Of a stretch of DNA of 33,607 nt, positions 25,798 to 33,607 are shown piece after piece (the first letter of the stretch is position 1; each line of letters starts with the position of its first letter). The notes under the pieces were generated by a model that saw only the letters and a list, made by a program, of their open reading frames with translations, was not told the origin of the DNA and made no database searches. Both the position numbers and the translations under genes were made by a program. The DNA comes from Lachnospiraceae bacterium (GTDB lineage: Bacteria > Bacillota > Clostridia > Lachnospirales > Lachnospiraceae). The stretch is from contig JAFRLH010000063.1 in NCBI GenBank assembly GCA_017431345.1, positions 1 through 33,607 on the forward strand, given 5' to 3'.

Positions 25798-26148
25798 ATG
25801 GAGCGATTTGTTTCATTAAGAAAAAATATTGATTTCGGAAGGGTCTACCGGCAGGGCAGATCCTGTGGAAACCGGCTGCTCGTTATGTATGTACTTCCGG
25901 GCGGCCGTGATCATATCGGACGAGTTGGGATCTCAGTCAGCAAAAAGGTGGGCAACAGTGTAGTGCGCCACCGTATAAAGCGTCTCATAAGAGAAAACAT
26001 CAGGCTGAATCTTGATATGTATGACAATAGCAGCGATTATGTAATCATAGCGCGGAAAGGCGCTGAGGATGCTTCCTATCATGAGATAGGAAAAGCACTG
26101 GAAAAACTGATCAAAAAGCATAAGGAAAGTGATCATGCATCATGCTGA
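25798..26148 (+). CDS. rnpA: Ribonuclease P protein component
   Basis: A 116-aa basic protein that binds the catalytic RNA of RNase P and helps remove tRNA 5' leaders. The family RNR motif is clear as [18 protein letters not shown], and FGRVYRQG is the usual N-terminal element. The start 21 bases after rpmH has only a weak ribosome site (GGGAAAATAAA). It overlaps yidD by 7 bases, so the two are translationally coupled. Confidence 0.95.
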   Translation: MERFVSLRKNIDFGRVYRQGRSCGNRLLVMYVLPGGRDHIGRVGISVSKKVGNSVVRHRIKRLIRENIRLNLDMYDNSSDYVIIARKGAEDASYHEIGKALEKLIKKHKESDHASC

Positions 26149-26357
26149 AGAAAATTGTGATCTTTCTTATAAGGTTCTACAGAAAGAATATTTCTCCTTA
26201 TAAAAGCTTTACACGCTGCAAATATATTCCGACATGTTCGGAATATGCTATCGAGGCCATTGAAAAATACGGAGTCCTGAAGGGAGGACTTCTTTCAGCC
26301 TGGAGAATTTTAAGATGCAATCCTTTTTCAAAGGGAGGATTTGATCCCGTTCCGTAA
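26142..26357 (+). CDS. yidD: Membrane protein insertion efficiency factor YidD
   Basis: A 71-aa small amphipathic protein. The signature is visible as [10 protein letters not shown][18 protein letters not shown], [15 protein letters not shown] and GGFDPVP, including the three conserved Cys. It acts beside YidC in insertion of inner-membrane proteins. It lies between rnpA and yidC, the standard position. Confidence 0.95.
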   Translation: MLKKIVIFLIRFYRKNISPYKSFTRCKYIPTCSEYAIEAIEKYGVLKGGLLSAWRILRCNPFSKGGFDPVP

Positions 26358-26382
26358 ACCGGAATCTGATTTGGAGGAAAGT

Positions 26383-27435
26383 ATGTTATTATTAGCTGCA
26401 CAAGCTGCACAGCGGACATCCACAGTCGGTGATTGGCCGATCATTAAGCAGATAGCTTACTTGCTTGGTTTTGTAATGAGGGGAATCTTTGTAGGACTTT
26501 CGTCCATGGGAATCCTCAACATAACCTTATGCATCGTATTATTTACAATAATCACCAGAATGATCCTTCTGCCTCTGACGATTCAGCAGCAGAAGTTTTC
26601 AAAATTGAACGCTGTGATGTCTCCGGAACTCCAGGCTCTTCAGAAAAAATACCAGGGAAAAAGAGACCAGGCTTCCATGAGCAAAATGCAGGCTGAACAG
26701 CAGGCTTTATATGACAAATATGGTGTTTCGATGTCAGCGGGATGCCTGCCTTCCCTTATCCAGATTCCACTTCTGTTCGCTCTTTATCCGGTCGTTTATA
26801 ATATGGAAAAATATGTACCGGAGCTGGCAAATTTTTCAGCAGAAGAGCTTACAAAAATGTATACCATTTTTGGTATCTATCTGAAGGATTCACCCAAACT
26901 CGGCATGAATGCTTCAATGCTTATACCGATCCTGGCCGGACTGGCACAGTTCCTGTCGGTTCAGCTGATGTCGGTAAATCAGCCGCAGATGGACAGCAAG
27001 TCCACTATGGCAAGCAGCATGAAAACGATGAACTATACCATGCCGCTTATGTCTGTATTTTTCTGTTTTACGTTCCCTGCATTTATCGGCGTATACTGGA
27101 TCACCATGTCAGTCGTTATGGTCATCCAGCAGCTGTTCATCAACCAGTGGCTTAAAAAAGTGGATGTTGATGAACTGATAAAGAAGAGCGTTGCAAAGAG
27201 GAATAAGAAAAGGGCCAAGAAGGGCCTTCCTCCCATTAATGAAAAGGCGAATATTTCGACAAAGAGGATCAATACGCCTGCAGAACCCAAAACAGAGCCT
27301 AAGATTGATTACGGCGAGAGGGCTAAAAAAATACAGGATTCCACAGACTATTATGAAAAGAAGGCTGCGAAACCCGGAAGTCTTGCGGCAAAAGCCGGTA
27401 TGGTAAAGGATTACAATGAAAGGCACAAAAAGTAA
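26383..27435 (+). CDS. yidC: Membrane protein insertase YidC/Oxa1
   Basis: A 350-aa polytopic insertase for membrane proteins, working alone or with Sec. The conserved hydrophilic-groove Arg is Arg59 in IITRMILLPLTIQQQK. A charged cytoplasmic loop (KKYQGKRDQASMSKMQAEQQ) and the helices SLIQIPLLFALYPVVYN, ILAGLAQFLSVQ and GVYWITMSVVMVIQQ follow. The C-terminal tail of about 90 residues is highly basic. There is no lipobox at the N-terminus, unlike SpoIIIJ-type homologues. GGAGG precedes the ATG at 26383; the longer reading from 26341 overlaps yidD and is rejected. Confidence 0.95.
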   Translation: MLLLAAQAAQRTSTVGDWPIIKQIAYLLGFVMRGIFVGLSSMGILNITLCIVLFTIITRMILLPLTIQQQKFSKLNAVMSPELQALQKKYQGKRDQASMSKMQAEQQALYDKYGVSMSAGCLPSLIQIPLLFALYPVVYNMEKYVPELANFSAEELTKMYTIFGIYLKDSPKLGMNASMLIPILAGLAQFLSVQLMSVNQPQMDSKSTMASSMKTMNYTMPLMSVFFCFTFPAFIGVYWITMSVVMVIQQLFINQWLKKVDVDELIKKSVAKRNKKRAKKGLPPINEKANISTKRINTPAEPKTEPKIDYGERAKKIQDSTDYYEKKAAKPGSLAAKAGMVKDYNERHKK

Positions 27436-27444
27436 GGAGAGAAT

Positions 27445-28344
27445 ATGAGTTACATTACTTTTACCGGGAAGAACAAAGAGGAAGCGCTCAATGCGGCAAA
27501 GGAAAAATTCGGTGTGCCGCTTACAGAGATCGAGTATGAAGTAGTTGATGAAGGAAGCACCGGTTTTCTCGGAATCGGAAGCAAGCCTGCACAGATAAAG
27601 GCAAAAAAGAAATTCACACTCACCTCCGCTGCTGAAGATTTTCTCGCGGATGTATTCGGAAGGATGGATCTGAAGGTAGATCTTGATACCGTATATAATG
27701 AGGAAGAAAAGACCATGGATATCGACCTGAAGGGCGACGACATGGGCATCCTGATCGGAAAAAGAGGACAGACGCTGGATTCTCTCCAGTATCTTACAAG
27801 CCTTGTAGTCAACAAGTATTCTGATGAATATGTCAGAGTAAAACTTGATATCGAGAACTACAGAGAGCGCAGAAAAGAAACACTTGAGAACCTTGCAAAG
27901 AACATTGCTTCCAAGGTAAAGAGAACACACAGAGAAGTTTCTCTGGAGCCGATGAATCCTTATGAGAGAAGGATCATTCATTCCACACTCCAGGCTGACA
28001 AATATGTAGTTACCAGAAGTGAAGGGGAAGAGCCTCACAGATTCGTGATCGTAGCGCCCAAGAAAGAAAGACGTGAAGGCGGCTACAGATCCGACAGAGG
28101 ATTCCAGAAGAACGAAGGAAGAGGAAACTACAACAGAGGAAAGAAGTCTTCCGTGGTCTACAAGGATCATGATGACAGCCAGACAAACGAAGGAAACGAG
28201 AAGAAGTCCGGAAACAGGACCTACGGCTACAGGACCTTCGGATATACAAGACGTGAAGAGACAGTTGCCACATCAAAGCACAATTTTGATACGGTAGACG
28301 ATCATGGCTTCCATGAGACAGAGGATATTGATATAGAGGATTGA
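27445..28344 (+). CDS. jag: RNA-binding protein Jag (KhpB/EloR), with long C-terminal tail
   Basis: A 299-aa protein: Jag-N domain (1-52, with GSTGFLGIGSKPA), KH domain with the GKRG loop at 105-108, and R3H domain (about 145-205, with MNPYERRIIHS). Jag/KhpB binds RNA with KhpA and influences cell elongation and division in Gram-positive bacteria. Residues 208-299 are an extra low-complexity tail rich in Arg, Gly, Tyr, Asn and charged residues, ending EDIDIED. AAGGAG precedes the ATG, 9 bases after yidC. Confidence 0.95.
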   Translation: MSYITFTGKNKEEALNAAKEKFGVPLTEIEYEVVDEGSTGFLGIGSKPAQIKAKKKFTLTSAAEDFLADVFGRMDLKVDLDTVYNEEEKTMDIDLKGDDMGILIGKRGQTLDSLQYLTSLVVNKYSDEYVRVKLDIENYRERRKETLENLAKNIASKVKRTHREVSLEPMNPYERRIIHSTLQADKYVVTRSEGEEPHRFVIVAPKKERREGGYRSDRGFQKNEGRGNYNRGKKSSVVYKDHDDSQTNEGNEKKSGNRTYGYRTFGYTRREETVATSKHNFDTVDDHGFHETEDIDIED

Positions 28345-28350
28345 TAAAAA

Positions 28351-28381
28351 CAGACCCGAGCACATTATGTGTTCGGGTCTG
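28351..28381 (+). terminator. Hairpin between jag and mnmE (not a full terminator)
   Basis: CAGACCCGA/TCGGGTCTG (28351-28359 with 28373-28381) with a few further pairs inside. The plus strand lacks an immediate T tract after it, so read-through into mnmE is likely. It may reduce transcription or stabilise the upstream mRNA. Confidence 0.4.
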
Positions 28382-28403
28382 CTGATAAGAAAAGGATTTT
28401 TTC

Positions 28404-29786
28404 ATGATGTCTTCGGATACTATTGCCGCCATTGCAAGCGGACTGACACCTTCCGGGATCGGGATCATAAGGGTCAGCGGTCAGGAAGCGGTATTAAGCG
28501 TAAACAGCATATTTGAAGGAAAAGATCTCAGAGAAGAAAAGCACAGAGGACTTTTTTACGGTCATATCAAAGCGGATGGAAACGTGATCGATGAAGTGAT
28601 CGTTCTTGTTATGAGATCTCCGAAAAGCTATACCGGTGAGGATGTCTGTGAAATCCAGTGCCACGGCGGGCCTTTTGTGATGCAGAAGATCCTGAAAGCC
28701 GTACTGGATACCGGAGTAAGACCCGCAGAACCCGGAGAATTTACCAAAAGAGCTTTTTTATCCGGAAGGCTTGATCTGGCCCAGGCGGAAGCTGTCATGG
28801 ATATTATCCGTGCTGAAAATGAAAAAGCAGCTGTCATCTCTGCAAAACAGATTTCCGGAGATCTGTCCGAAGAGATCAGATTCATTCGGAAAACAATCCT
28901 GAATGATACGGCAAGGATCGAGGCATCTCTGGATGATCCGGAGCATCTTTCCCTGGATGGGTTTCAGGAAGATTTTTTTCCCCGACTGGAGGATACCATA
29001 AAGAAGCTTGGCAGCCTTGCTGATTCTTTTGAGGAAGGCAGGATCCTGACCGAAGGAATTAAAACAGTCATTCTTGGTAAACCGAATGTGGGAAAATCTT
29101 CGATCATGAACAGGCTTCTCGGTGAAGAGCGTGCGATCGTAACAGAATATGCAGGTACCACCAGAGATGTTATTGAAGAAAATCTGAGAATGTCAGGTTT
29201 TTCCCTGAAGCTTGTCGATACCGCCGGCATCCATGATACGGATGAGCCGGTGGAAAAGATCGGCATTGAAAAGGCTTCTGCGCAGGCAAAGGAAGCAGAT
29301 CTCCTGTTTTTTGTTGCCGATTCTTCCGATGATTTTTCAGAGGAGGATGAAGAGATCCTCTCCTTCCTGTCTGGAGAAGAATTAAAAGATAAAAAAGTGA
29401 TCGTTCTCCTGAATAAAAGTGATCTGGTGCAGCGCACAGATGCAGAATTCCTCAGAATCAAGACCGGATTTCCCGTTTTTGTTATTTCCGCAAAGGAAGC
29501 ACAGGGAATCGAGGAAATCAAAAAATATATTTCCGAACTGTTCATGAGCGGAAAAATCGGTGATGACAGTCAGATGATCATTACCAATGTAAGACATCAG
29601 CAGCTCCTGAAAGAGGCAGCAGAACATCTGAAATATGTAAAGAAAAGTATGGAAGACGGCATGCCGGAGGACTTTTACACGATCGATCTGATGGCTGCTT
29701 ACGAAGCACTCGGTAAGATTACAGGAGAGACTGCCGGAGAAGACCTGGTCAATGAGATATTCTCAAAATTCTGTATGGGAAAATAA
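28404..29786 (+). CDS. mnmE: tRNA modification GTPase MnmE
   Basis: A 460-aa GTPase that with MnmG makes the cmnm5 group on wobble uridine 34 of several tRNAs. The N-terminal folate-binding domain begins DTIAAIASGLTPSGIGIIRV and includes EPGEFTKRAFLSGRLDLAQAEA. G1 is GKPNVGKSS (about 226-234), G3 is DTAGIHDT and G4 is NKSD. The C-terminus is the family CxGK (here FCMGK). AAAGGA lies 7 bases before the first ATG. mnmG follows after 86 bp. Confidence 0.97.
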   Translation: MMSSDTIAAIASGLTPSGIGIIRVSGQEAVLSVNSIFEGKDLREEKHRGLFYGHIKADGNVIDEVIVLVMRSPKSYTGEDVCEIQCHGGPFVMQKILKAVLDTGVRPAEPGEFTKRAFLSGRLDLAQAEAVMDIIRAENEKAAVISAKQISGDLSEEIRFIRKTILNDTARIEASLDDPEHLSLDGFQEDFFPRLEDTIKKLGSLADSFEEGRILTEGIKTVILGKPNVGKSSIMNRLLGEERAIVTEYAGTTRDVIEENLRMSGFSLKLVDTAGIHDTDEPVEKIGIEKASAQAKEADLLFFVADSSDDFSEEDEEILSFLSGEELKDKKVIVLLNKSDLVQRTDAEFLRIKTGFPVFVISAKEAQGIEEIKKYISELFMSGKIGDDSQMIITNVRHQQLLKEAAEHLKYVKKSMEDGMPEDFYTIDLMAAYEALGKITGETAGEDLVNEIFSKFCMGK

Positions 29787-29872
29787 TATTCTGATTCATC
29801 GGCAAAAGTATAAACGACTGCACAGATGAATCTCACTGATATAGAAAACTGTTATTTTTAAAGGATCGTTAT

Positions 29873-31759
29873 ATGGATCATCATAACTTTGATGTAATCG
29901 TAATTGGAGCCGGTCATGCGGGTTGTGAAGCTGCGCTTGCCTCTGCAAGACTTGGTATGAAGACGCTCATCTTTACCACCAGTATCGAGAGCGTTGCCAT
30001 GATGCCCTGCAATCCCAATGTAGGCGGTACTTCCAAAGGACATCTTGTGCGCGAGATCGATGCGCTCGGCGGCGAGATGGGAAAGAATATCGATAAAACA
30101 TTTATTCAGTCCAAGATGCTGAACCGGTCAAAAGGACCTGCCGTCCATTCCCTCCGGGCTCAGGCGGATAAGCAGGCTTACAGCAGGGAAATGCGTCTGA
30201 CGCTGGAACATACGGAAAATCTGTATCTTCGTCAGGCGGAAGTCACGGATCTTCTGACAGATTCCGGAAAAGTATGCGGCGTCATGGCAAGAGGGGGATT
30301 GAAATTTTATTCCAAAGCGGTGATCCTCTGCAGCGGCACTTATCTGAATGCAAGATGCATTACCGGTGAAGAAAGCATTTATACCGGTCCGAACGGACTT
30401 CCGGCAGCAACGATGCTCTCCTCTTCTCTTTCCGCGGCAGGCATTAAGCTTCTCCGGTTCAAGACCGGTACGCCGGCACGTGTTGACGGCAGAACGGTGG
30501 ATCTTTCCAAAATGGAGGAACAGAAAGGAGACGAAGTCATCACACCGTTCTCCTTTGCCTCTGATCCGGATGCCATGCAGAAAGAACAGGTTTCCTGCTG
30601 GCTTACTTATACAAACGAAAAGACCCATGAGATCATCCGGAATAATCTTGACAGATCTCCGCTCTTTTCCGGCGTCATTAAAGGCACCGGTCCGAGATAC
30701 TGCCCTTCCATAGAGGATAAGGTGGTCCGTTTTGCAGAAAAGAACCGGCATCAGCTTTTTCTGGAGCCTGAAGGACTGTATACGGATGAGCTGTATATTT
30801 CCGGTATGTCCAGTTCACTCCCGGCCGATGTCCAGGAGGAAATGATCCATACCGTTCAGGGAATGGAAGATGCGCATATCGTCAGAAATGCCTATGCAAT
30901 CGAATATGATCTGATTGATCCGAATCAGCTCTCCCTGTCACTGGAATGCAGAGTTCTTTCCGGATTGTTCAGTGCCGGCCAGGCTAACGGCAGTTCAGGG
31001 TATGAAGAAGCAGCCGCACAGGGACTGATCGCCGGAATCAATGCCGCAAGAAAGATCAAAGGACTGGATCCTCTCATACTGGACAGATCACAGGCTTATA
31101 TCGGCGTCCTGATCGATGATCTTGTGACAAAAGAGAATTTTGAACCCTACCGGATGATGACGTCCAGAGCGGAATACCGTCTTCTGCTCCGGCAGGATAA
31201 TGCGGATCTGAGACTCTCTCATATCGGTCATGAGATCGGACTGATCACCGGGGAAAGATATGAAAAGTTCCTTAAGAAGGAAAGCATGATTGCAGAGGAA
31301 TGCAGAAGACTGGAAAATACCTATGCCGGCGCTACGGAGGAAGTCAATGCATTTCTGAATAAGTATGGTTCCACAAATCTGGTTTCCGGTATGAGTCTTG
31401 CGGAACTCTTAAAACGTCCGGAGCTGGATTATGAGAAACTGGCAGAAATCGACAGGAACCGGCCTGTTATTCCTGCAGATGCAGCAGAACAGGTAAATAT
31501 TTCTCTGAAATACGAGGGTTATATTAAAAGACAAATGCAGCAGGTAGAACATTTCAGAAAACTGGAGGGAAAACTGCTGCCGGATGATATGGATTATGAC
31601 GAATTGATCAATCTGCGTCTTGAAGCCAGACAAAAGCTTGGCAGATTCAGACCGAGGTCGATCGGACAGGCATCCAGAATATCAGGTGTGTCACCGGCTG
31701 ATATTTCCGTATTGCTTGTGTGGCTGGAACAGAAGAACCAGATGAAGGAAAGGAGCTAG
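29873..31759 (+). CDS. mnmG: tRNA uridine-34 carboxymethylaminomethyl enzyme MnmG
   Basis: A 628-aa FAD enzyme, the MnmE partner. The dinucleotide-binding motif is [12 protein letters not shown] (residues 10-21). [32 protein letters not shown] and [19 protein letters not shown] are family hallmarks, including the conserved Cys in PCNP. Length is normal. AAAGGA lies 7 bases before the ATG. The stop lies just before the ABM-fold gene, whose ribosome site overlaps the end of mnmG. Confidence 0.97.
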   Translation: MDHHNFDVIVIGAGHAGCEAALASARLGMKTLIFTTSIESVAMMPCNPNVGGTSKGHLVREIDALGGEMGKNIDKTFIQSKMLNRSKGPAVHSLRAQADKQAYSREMRLTLEHTENLYLRQAEVTDLLTDSGKVCGVMARGGLKFYSKAVILCSGTYLNARCITGEESIYTGPNGLPAATMLSSSLSAAGIKLLRFKTGTPARVDGRTVDLSKMEEQKGDEVITPFSFASDPDAMQKEQVSCWLTYTNEKTHEIIRNNLDRSPLFSGVIKGTGPRYCPSIEDKVVRFAEKNRHQLFLEPEGLYTDELYISGMSSSLPADVQEEMIHTVQGMEDAHIVRNAYAIEYDLIDPNQLSLSLECRVLSGLFSAGQANGSSGYEEAAAQGLIAGINAARKIKGLDPLILDRSQAYIGVLIDDLVTKENFEPYRMMTSRAEYRLLLRQDNADLRLSHIGHEIGLITGERYEKFLKKESMIAEECRRLENTYAGATEEVNAFLNKYGSTNLVSGMSLAELLKRPELDYEKLAEIDRNRPVIPADAAEQVNISLKYEGYIKRQMQQVEHFRKLEGKLLPDDMDYDELINLRLEARQKLGRFRPRSIGQASRISGVSPADISVLLVWLEQKNQMKERS

Positions 31760-31761
31760 AA

Positions 31762-32061
31762 ATGTATATTATTCATGTTACGTATGAAGTAAAGGATGGA
31801 ATGCGGGATGCTTTTCTGAAGAAATTAAAAAAACTCGGAACAGCAGAATGCAGCCGCGCAGAAGAGGGAAATCTGGATTATACCTATTATATTTCTCCCG
31901 ACAGGGAAGACATTGTGTTCCTGACAGAAGTCTGGGAGAGCATGGATGCGCAGAAAGCACATACGCAGACATCGCATTTTAAGGCGCTTGGTGAAATTAA
32001 GGGTGAATATGTACAGAATACTGTACTGAAGTTTTTTGACGGCGCAGTTCAGATCAACTGA
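31762..32061 (+). CDS. ABM-fold protein (putative quinol monooxygenase / YgiN-like)
   Basis: A 99-aa single-domain protein beginning MYIIHVTYEVKDGMRDAFL, with EEGNLDYTYYISPDREDIVFLTEVWES and HTQTSHFKAL, the pattern of the antibiotic-biosynthesis-monooxygenase dimeric alpha-beta barrel. Members include quinol monooxygenases, heme-degrading enzymes and proteins of unknown function; no cofactor site is decisive here. AAAGGAG lies inside the mnmG end, 6 bases before the ATG, so it is coupled to mnmG. Its presence between mnmG and rsmG is unusual. Confidence 0.82.
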   Translation: MYIIHVTYEVKDGMRDAFLKKLKKLGTAECSRAEEGNLDYTYYISPDREDIVFLTEVWESMDAQKAHTQTSHFKALGEIKGEYVQNTVLKFFDGAVQIN

Positions 32062-32096
32062 GCTGTATTCTGATTCTTATTATCCGGAGTATATTT

Positions 32097-32825
32097 ATGG
32101 ATAAGAAGGAAATAATAAAAACTGCATTTGCTCTTGCAGAGCTGGAAATCAGCCCTGAACAGACAGAACAGTTCATGGCCTATGCCTCTCTTCTATCCGA
32201 GTGGAACGGGAAAATGAATCTGACGGCGATCACGGATTTCAATGAAGTGGTTTCAAAGCATTTTATTGACAGCCTGGCACCGATGTACGCGGATCTATTA
32301 CAGACTAGAAATATAGGCAAAAAGACAGCAGATATAGGTACCGGCGCCGGATTTCCCGGTATTCCGCTGAAGATCATGAATCCCGGCATGGAGCTGACGC
32401 TTGTTGATTCCCTGAATAAAAGAATCGATTTTCTGAATGCCGTGATCAAGGAACTGGGCCTTAAAAAAGTTAGAACCGTTCATGCCAGAGCTGAGGATTT
32501 TGGAAGGGATCCACTTAACAGGGAAAAATATGACCTGTGTGTTTCCAGAGCAGTAGCAGATCTGGCTGTCCTGTCGGAATACTGTATTCCTCTTCTATCC
32601 AAAGGCGGTATGTTTATTGCTTATAAAGGCGGTGATGCGCGGGAAGAGATCCGGAATGCGGAAAGAGCTGTTAAAGTTCTTGGCGGTAAGATATTGAAAG
32701 AGAAAGAATTTATGATAAGCGGGACAGATTTTAAGAGGACGCTTGTGGTGGTGAGTAAAATTGATCATACGCCGAAGAAGTTCCCGAGAAAAGCAGGCAT
32801 GCCAAAAAAGAGCCCGATCAGGTGA
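32097..32825 (+). CDS. rsmG: 16S rRNA (guanine527-N7)-methyltransferase RsmG
   Basis: A 242-aa SAM-dependent enzyme that methylates G527 of 16S rRNA. The SAM-binding motif is ADIGTGAGFPGIPLKI, followed by LTLVDSLNKRIDFL and VSRAVADL. The C-terminus PRKAGMPKKSPI is the family ending. Start MDKKEIIKTA has GGAG upstream with a slightly long spacing. It closes the rpmH-to-rsmG housekeeping run. The par genes that often follow are not present in this window. Confidence 0.95.
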   Translation: MDKKEIIKTAFALAELEISPEQTEQFMAYASLLSEWNGKMNLTAITDFNEVVSKHFIDSLAPMYADLLQTRNIGKKTADIGTGAGFPGIPLKIMNPGMELTLVDSLNKRIDFLNAVIKELGLKKVRTVHARAEDFGRDPLNREKYDLCVSRAVADLAVLSEYCIPLLSKGGMFIAYKGGDAREEIRNAERAVKVLGGKILKEKEFMISGTDFKRTLVVVSKIDHTPKKFPRKAGMPKKSPIR

Positions 32826-32939
32826 TGATTTTTTATTCTTATTTGGAGATGGTAAACTGAAAAGTGACGCCCAGGGAAAGAAATATGTTTTGATTCACAC
32901 TGTTGATCGTTTTTGCTTCTTTATTCATTTATATTTGCC

Positions 32940-32974
32940 TTGTATCTATTTATGACATATGTTATATTTATAAT
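32940..32974 (+). promoter_or_regulatory. Possible promoter of the desulfoferrodoxin gene
   Basis: TTGTAT (32940-32945), a 16-bp spacer and TTATAT (32962-32967). A perfect TATAAT follows at 32969-32974 but has a poor -35. The region 32826-33034 otherwise shows only AT-rich DNA. Confidence 0.35.
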
Positions 32975-33034
32975 GGTCCGTTAGGAAGCAATCAATACTC
33001 TCCCGTTTCAGGGAATTATTAAGGAGGTTTCATT

Positions 33035-33418
33035 ATGAGTGACAGCAGATTTTATATTTGCGAGCATTGCGGCAATCTGGTAGGTATGATCAATGATGCG
33101 GGAGTTCCGCTTGTATGCTGCGGTCAGAAAATGACTAAGCTGGAGCCCGGCACAGTTGAGGCTTCTCACGAAAAACATATTCCTGTTGTAGCTGTTGACG
33201 GATGCAAAGTAAAGGTTTGTGTTGGGTCAGCTGCACATCCGATGCTTGAAGCACACAGCATTCTCTGGGTATATCTGCAGACAGATAAAGGCGGTCAGAG
33301 AAAATGTCTTGAAGTAGGCGGTGCTCCCGAAGTGGAATTCGCCCTTACCGAGGATGAGAAGCCCATTGCAGCTTATGCGTATTGCAATCTGCATGGACTT
33401 TGGAAAGCAGATATTTAA
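33035..33418 (+). CDS. dfx: Desulfoferrodoxin (superoxide reductase, two-iron type)
   Basis: A 127-aa iron protein that reduces superoxide to hydrogen peroxide without releasing oxygen, an anaerobe defence. The N-terminal desulforedoxin centre has Cys9, Cys12, Cys28 and Cys29 (CEHC and CC). The catalytic centre ligands are His48, His68, His74, Cys117 and His120, with Glu46-Lys47 (SHEKHIP) next to the site. The full ligand set is present, so it should be active. AAGGAGG precedes the ATG. It is a single-gene unit with its own strong terminator. Confidence 0.95.
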   Translation: MSDSRFYICEHCGNLVGMINDAGVPLVCCGQKMTKLEPGTVEASHEKHIPVVAVDGCKVKVCVGSAAHPMLEAHSILWVYLQTDKGGQRKCLEVGGAPEVEFALTEDEKPIAAYAYCNLHGLWKADI

Positions 33419-33440
33419 TTGTTTGCGATATGTTTTAAAA

Positions 33441-33465
33441 AAGACCGGTTCGCCGGTCTTTTTTT
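33441..33465 (+). terminator. Rho-independent terminator of dfx
   Basis: AAGACCGG-TTCG-CCGGTCTT (33441-33460), a perfect 8-bp hairpin with a UUCG tetraloop, then TTTTT. Confidence 0.93.
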
Positions 33466-33481
33466 GTTTGTGTCACAACAA

Positions 33482-33507
33482 AAATAAACCCCCTGCTCTG
33501 CAGGGGG
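33482..33507 (-). terminator. Second hairpin, possibly a minus-strand terminator
   Basis: CCCCCTGC-TCT-GCAGGGGG (33489-33507). On the minus strand it is followed by TTTATTTT, so it could end a leftward transcript from beyond the window. Confidence 0.5.
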
Positions 33508-33534
33508 AGGGAAGATCTTTAGATAAAAGCAAAA

Positions 33535-33587
33535 TCCCGTGTTAGTATAAATGTAGGTCTGCAAACCACAAATATAAAAACACGGGA
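33535..33587 (+). promoter_or_regulatory. Inverted repeat covering the ribosome site of the edge gene
   Basis: TCCCGTGTT (33535-33543) pairs with AACACGGGA (33579-33587), a 9-bp stem with a 35-base loop. The right arm includes most of the GGGAGG ribosome site, so the fold could hide it. Such an arrangement is known at the left end of IS200-type elements, but this is only a suggestion here. Confidence 0.45.
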
Positions 33588-33596
33588 GGTGTGCAA

Positions 33597-33607
33597 GTGA
33601 GCACAGA
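33597..33607 (+). CDS. Partial CDS at the right edge (GTG start)
   Basis: GTG AGC ACA is preceded by GGGAGG (33584-33589) at an ideal 7-base spacing. Only three full codons are in the window, so the product cannot be named. It could be a transposase if the hairpin upstream is an insertion-sequence end. Confidence 0.35.

Noticed and set aside
27109-28170. 353-codon open frame on the minus strand
   Set aside because: It is antisense to yidC and jag and crosses their boundary without any gene signal.

Overview
The window is the replication-origin segment of a bacterial chromosome, almost certainly a Clostridia member of the Bacillota, most likely Lachnospiraceae or a close relative. Evidence: the Gram-positive order dnaA-dnaN-S4 gene-recF-gyrB-gyrA on one side of the origin and rpmH-rnpA-yidD-yidC-jag-mnmE-mnmG-rsmG on the other; strong AGGAGG ribosome sites and TTGACA/TATAAT promoters; a Clostridium symbiosum-like glutamate dehydrogenase; DUF3881- and DUF815-type proteins; and a desulfoferrodoxin, typical of anaerobes.

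Layout. 1-1169: a frame-broken tyrosine recombinase lies against the 3' end of tRNA-Ser(GCU), the edge of a decayed integrated element. 1364-5766: dihydroorotase (pyrC), then on the minus strand an LtaS-like sulfatase-fold membrane enzyme and a small RelA/SpoT-type HD protein. 6019-11174: an ABC export-type operon (ATPase, FtsX-like permease with a frame break, large repeat-rich lipoprotein). 11263-13906: gdhA (minus), a DUF3881-type gene (plus) and tRNA-Trp (minus). 14035-16028: PrsW-type membrane protease and a DUF815-type AAA+ ATPase.

16070-25217 (all minus): gyrA, gyrB, recF, S4-domain gene, dnaN, dnaA. Two unusually structured intergenic blocks sit here: a 23-bp perfect inverted repeat enclosing 116 bp between gyrB and gyrA, and a block enclosed by a 14-bp repeat, with several internal hairpins, between dnaN and the S4 gene. 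The origin is bipartite: three DnaA boxes of the form TTTTCCACA lie upstream of dnaA (25435-25467) and three more lie between dnaA and dnaN (23779-23821). Next to dnaN a further weak box is followed by GGG and six consecutive DnaA-trio triplets (23534-23551), a clear candidate unwinding site.

25642-32825 (all plus): ribosomal protein L34, RNase P protein, membrane-insertion factors YidD and YidC, RNA-binding Jag, the tRNA wobble-uridine enzymes MnmE and MnmG, an ABM-fold protein, and RsmG. 33035-33418 is a desulfoferrodoxin. The right edge holds a hairpin overlapping the ribosome site of a gene that starts with GTG and runs out of the window, possibly the left end of an insertion sequence.

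Replication runs outward from about 23.5-25.6 kb. All housekeeping genes on both arms are therefore transcribed with the fork, while most accessory genes on the left arm (pyrC, ABC operon, DUF3881, PrsW, DUF815) run head-on.
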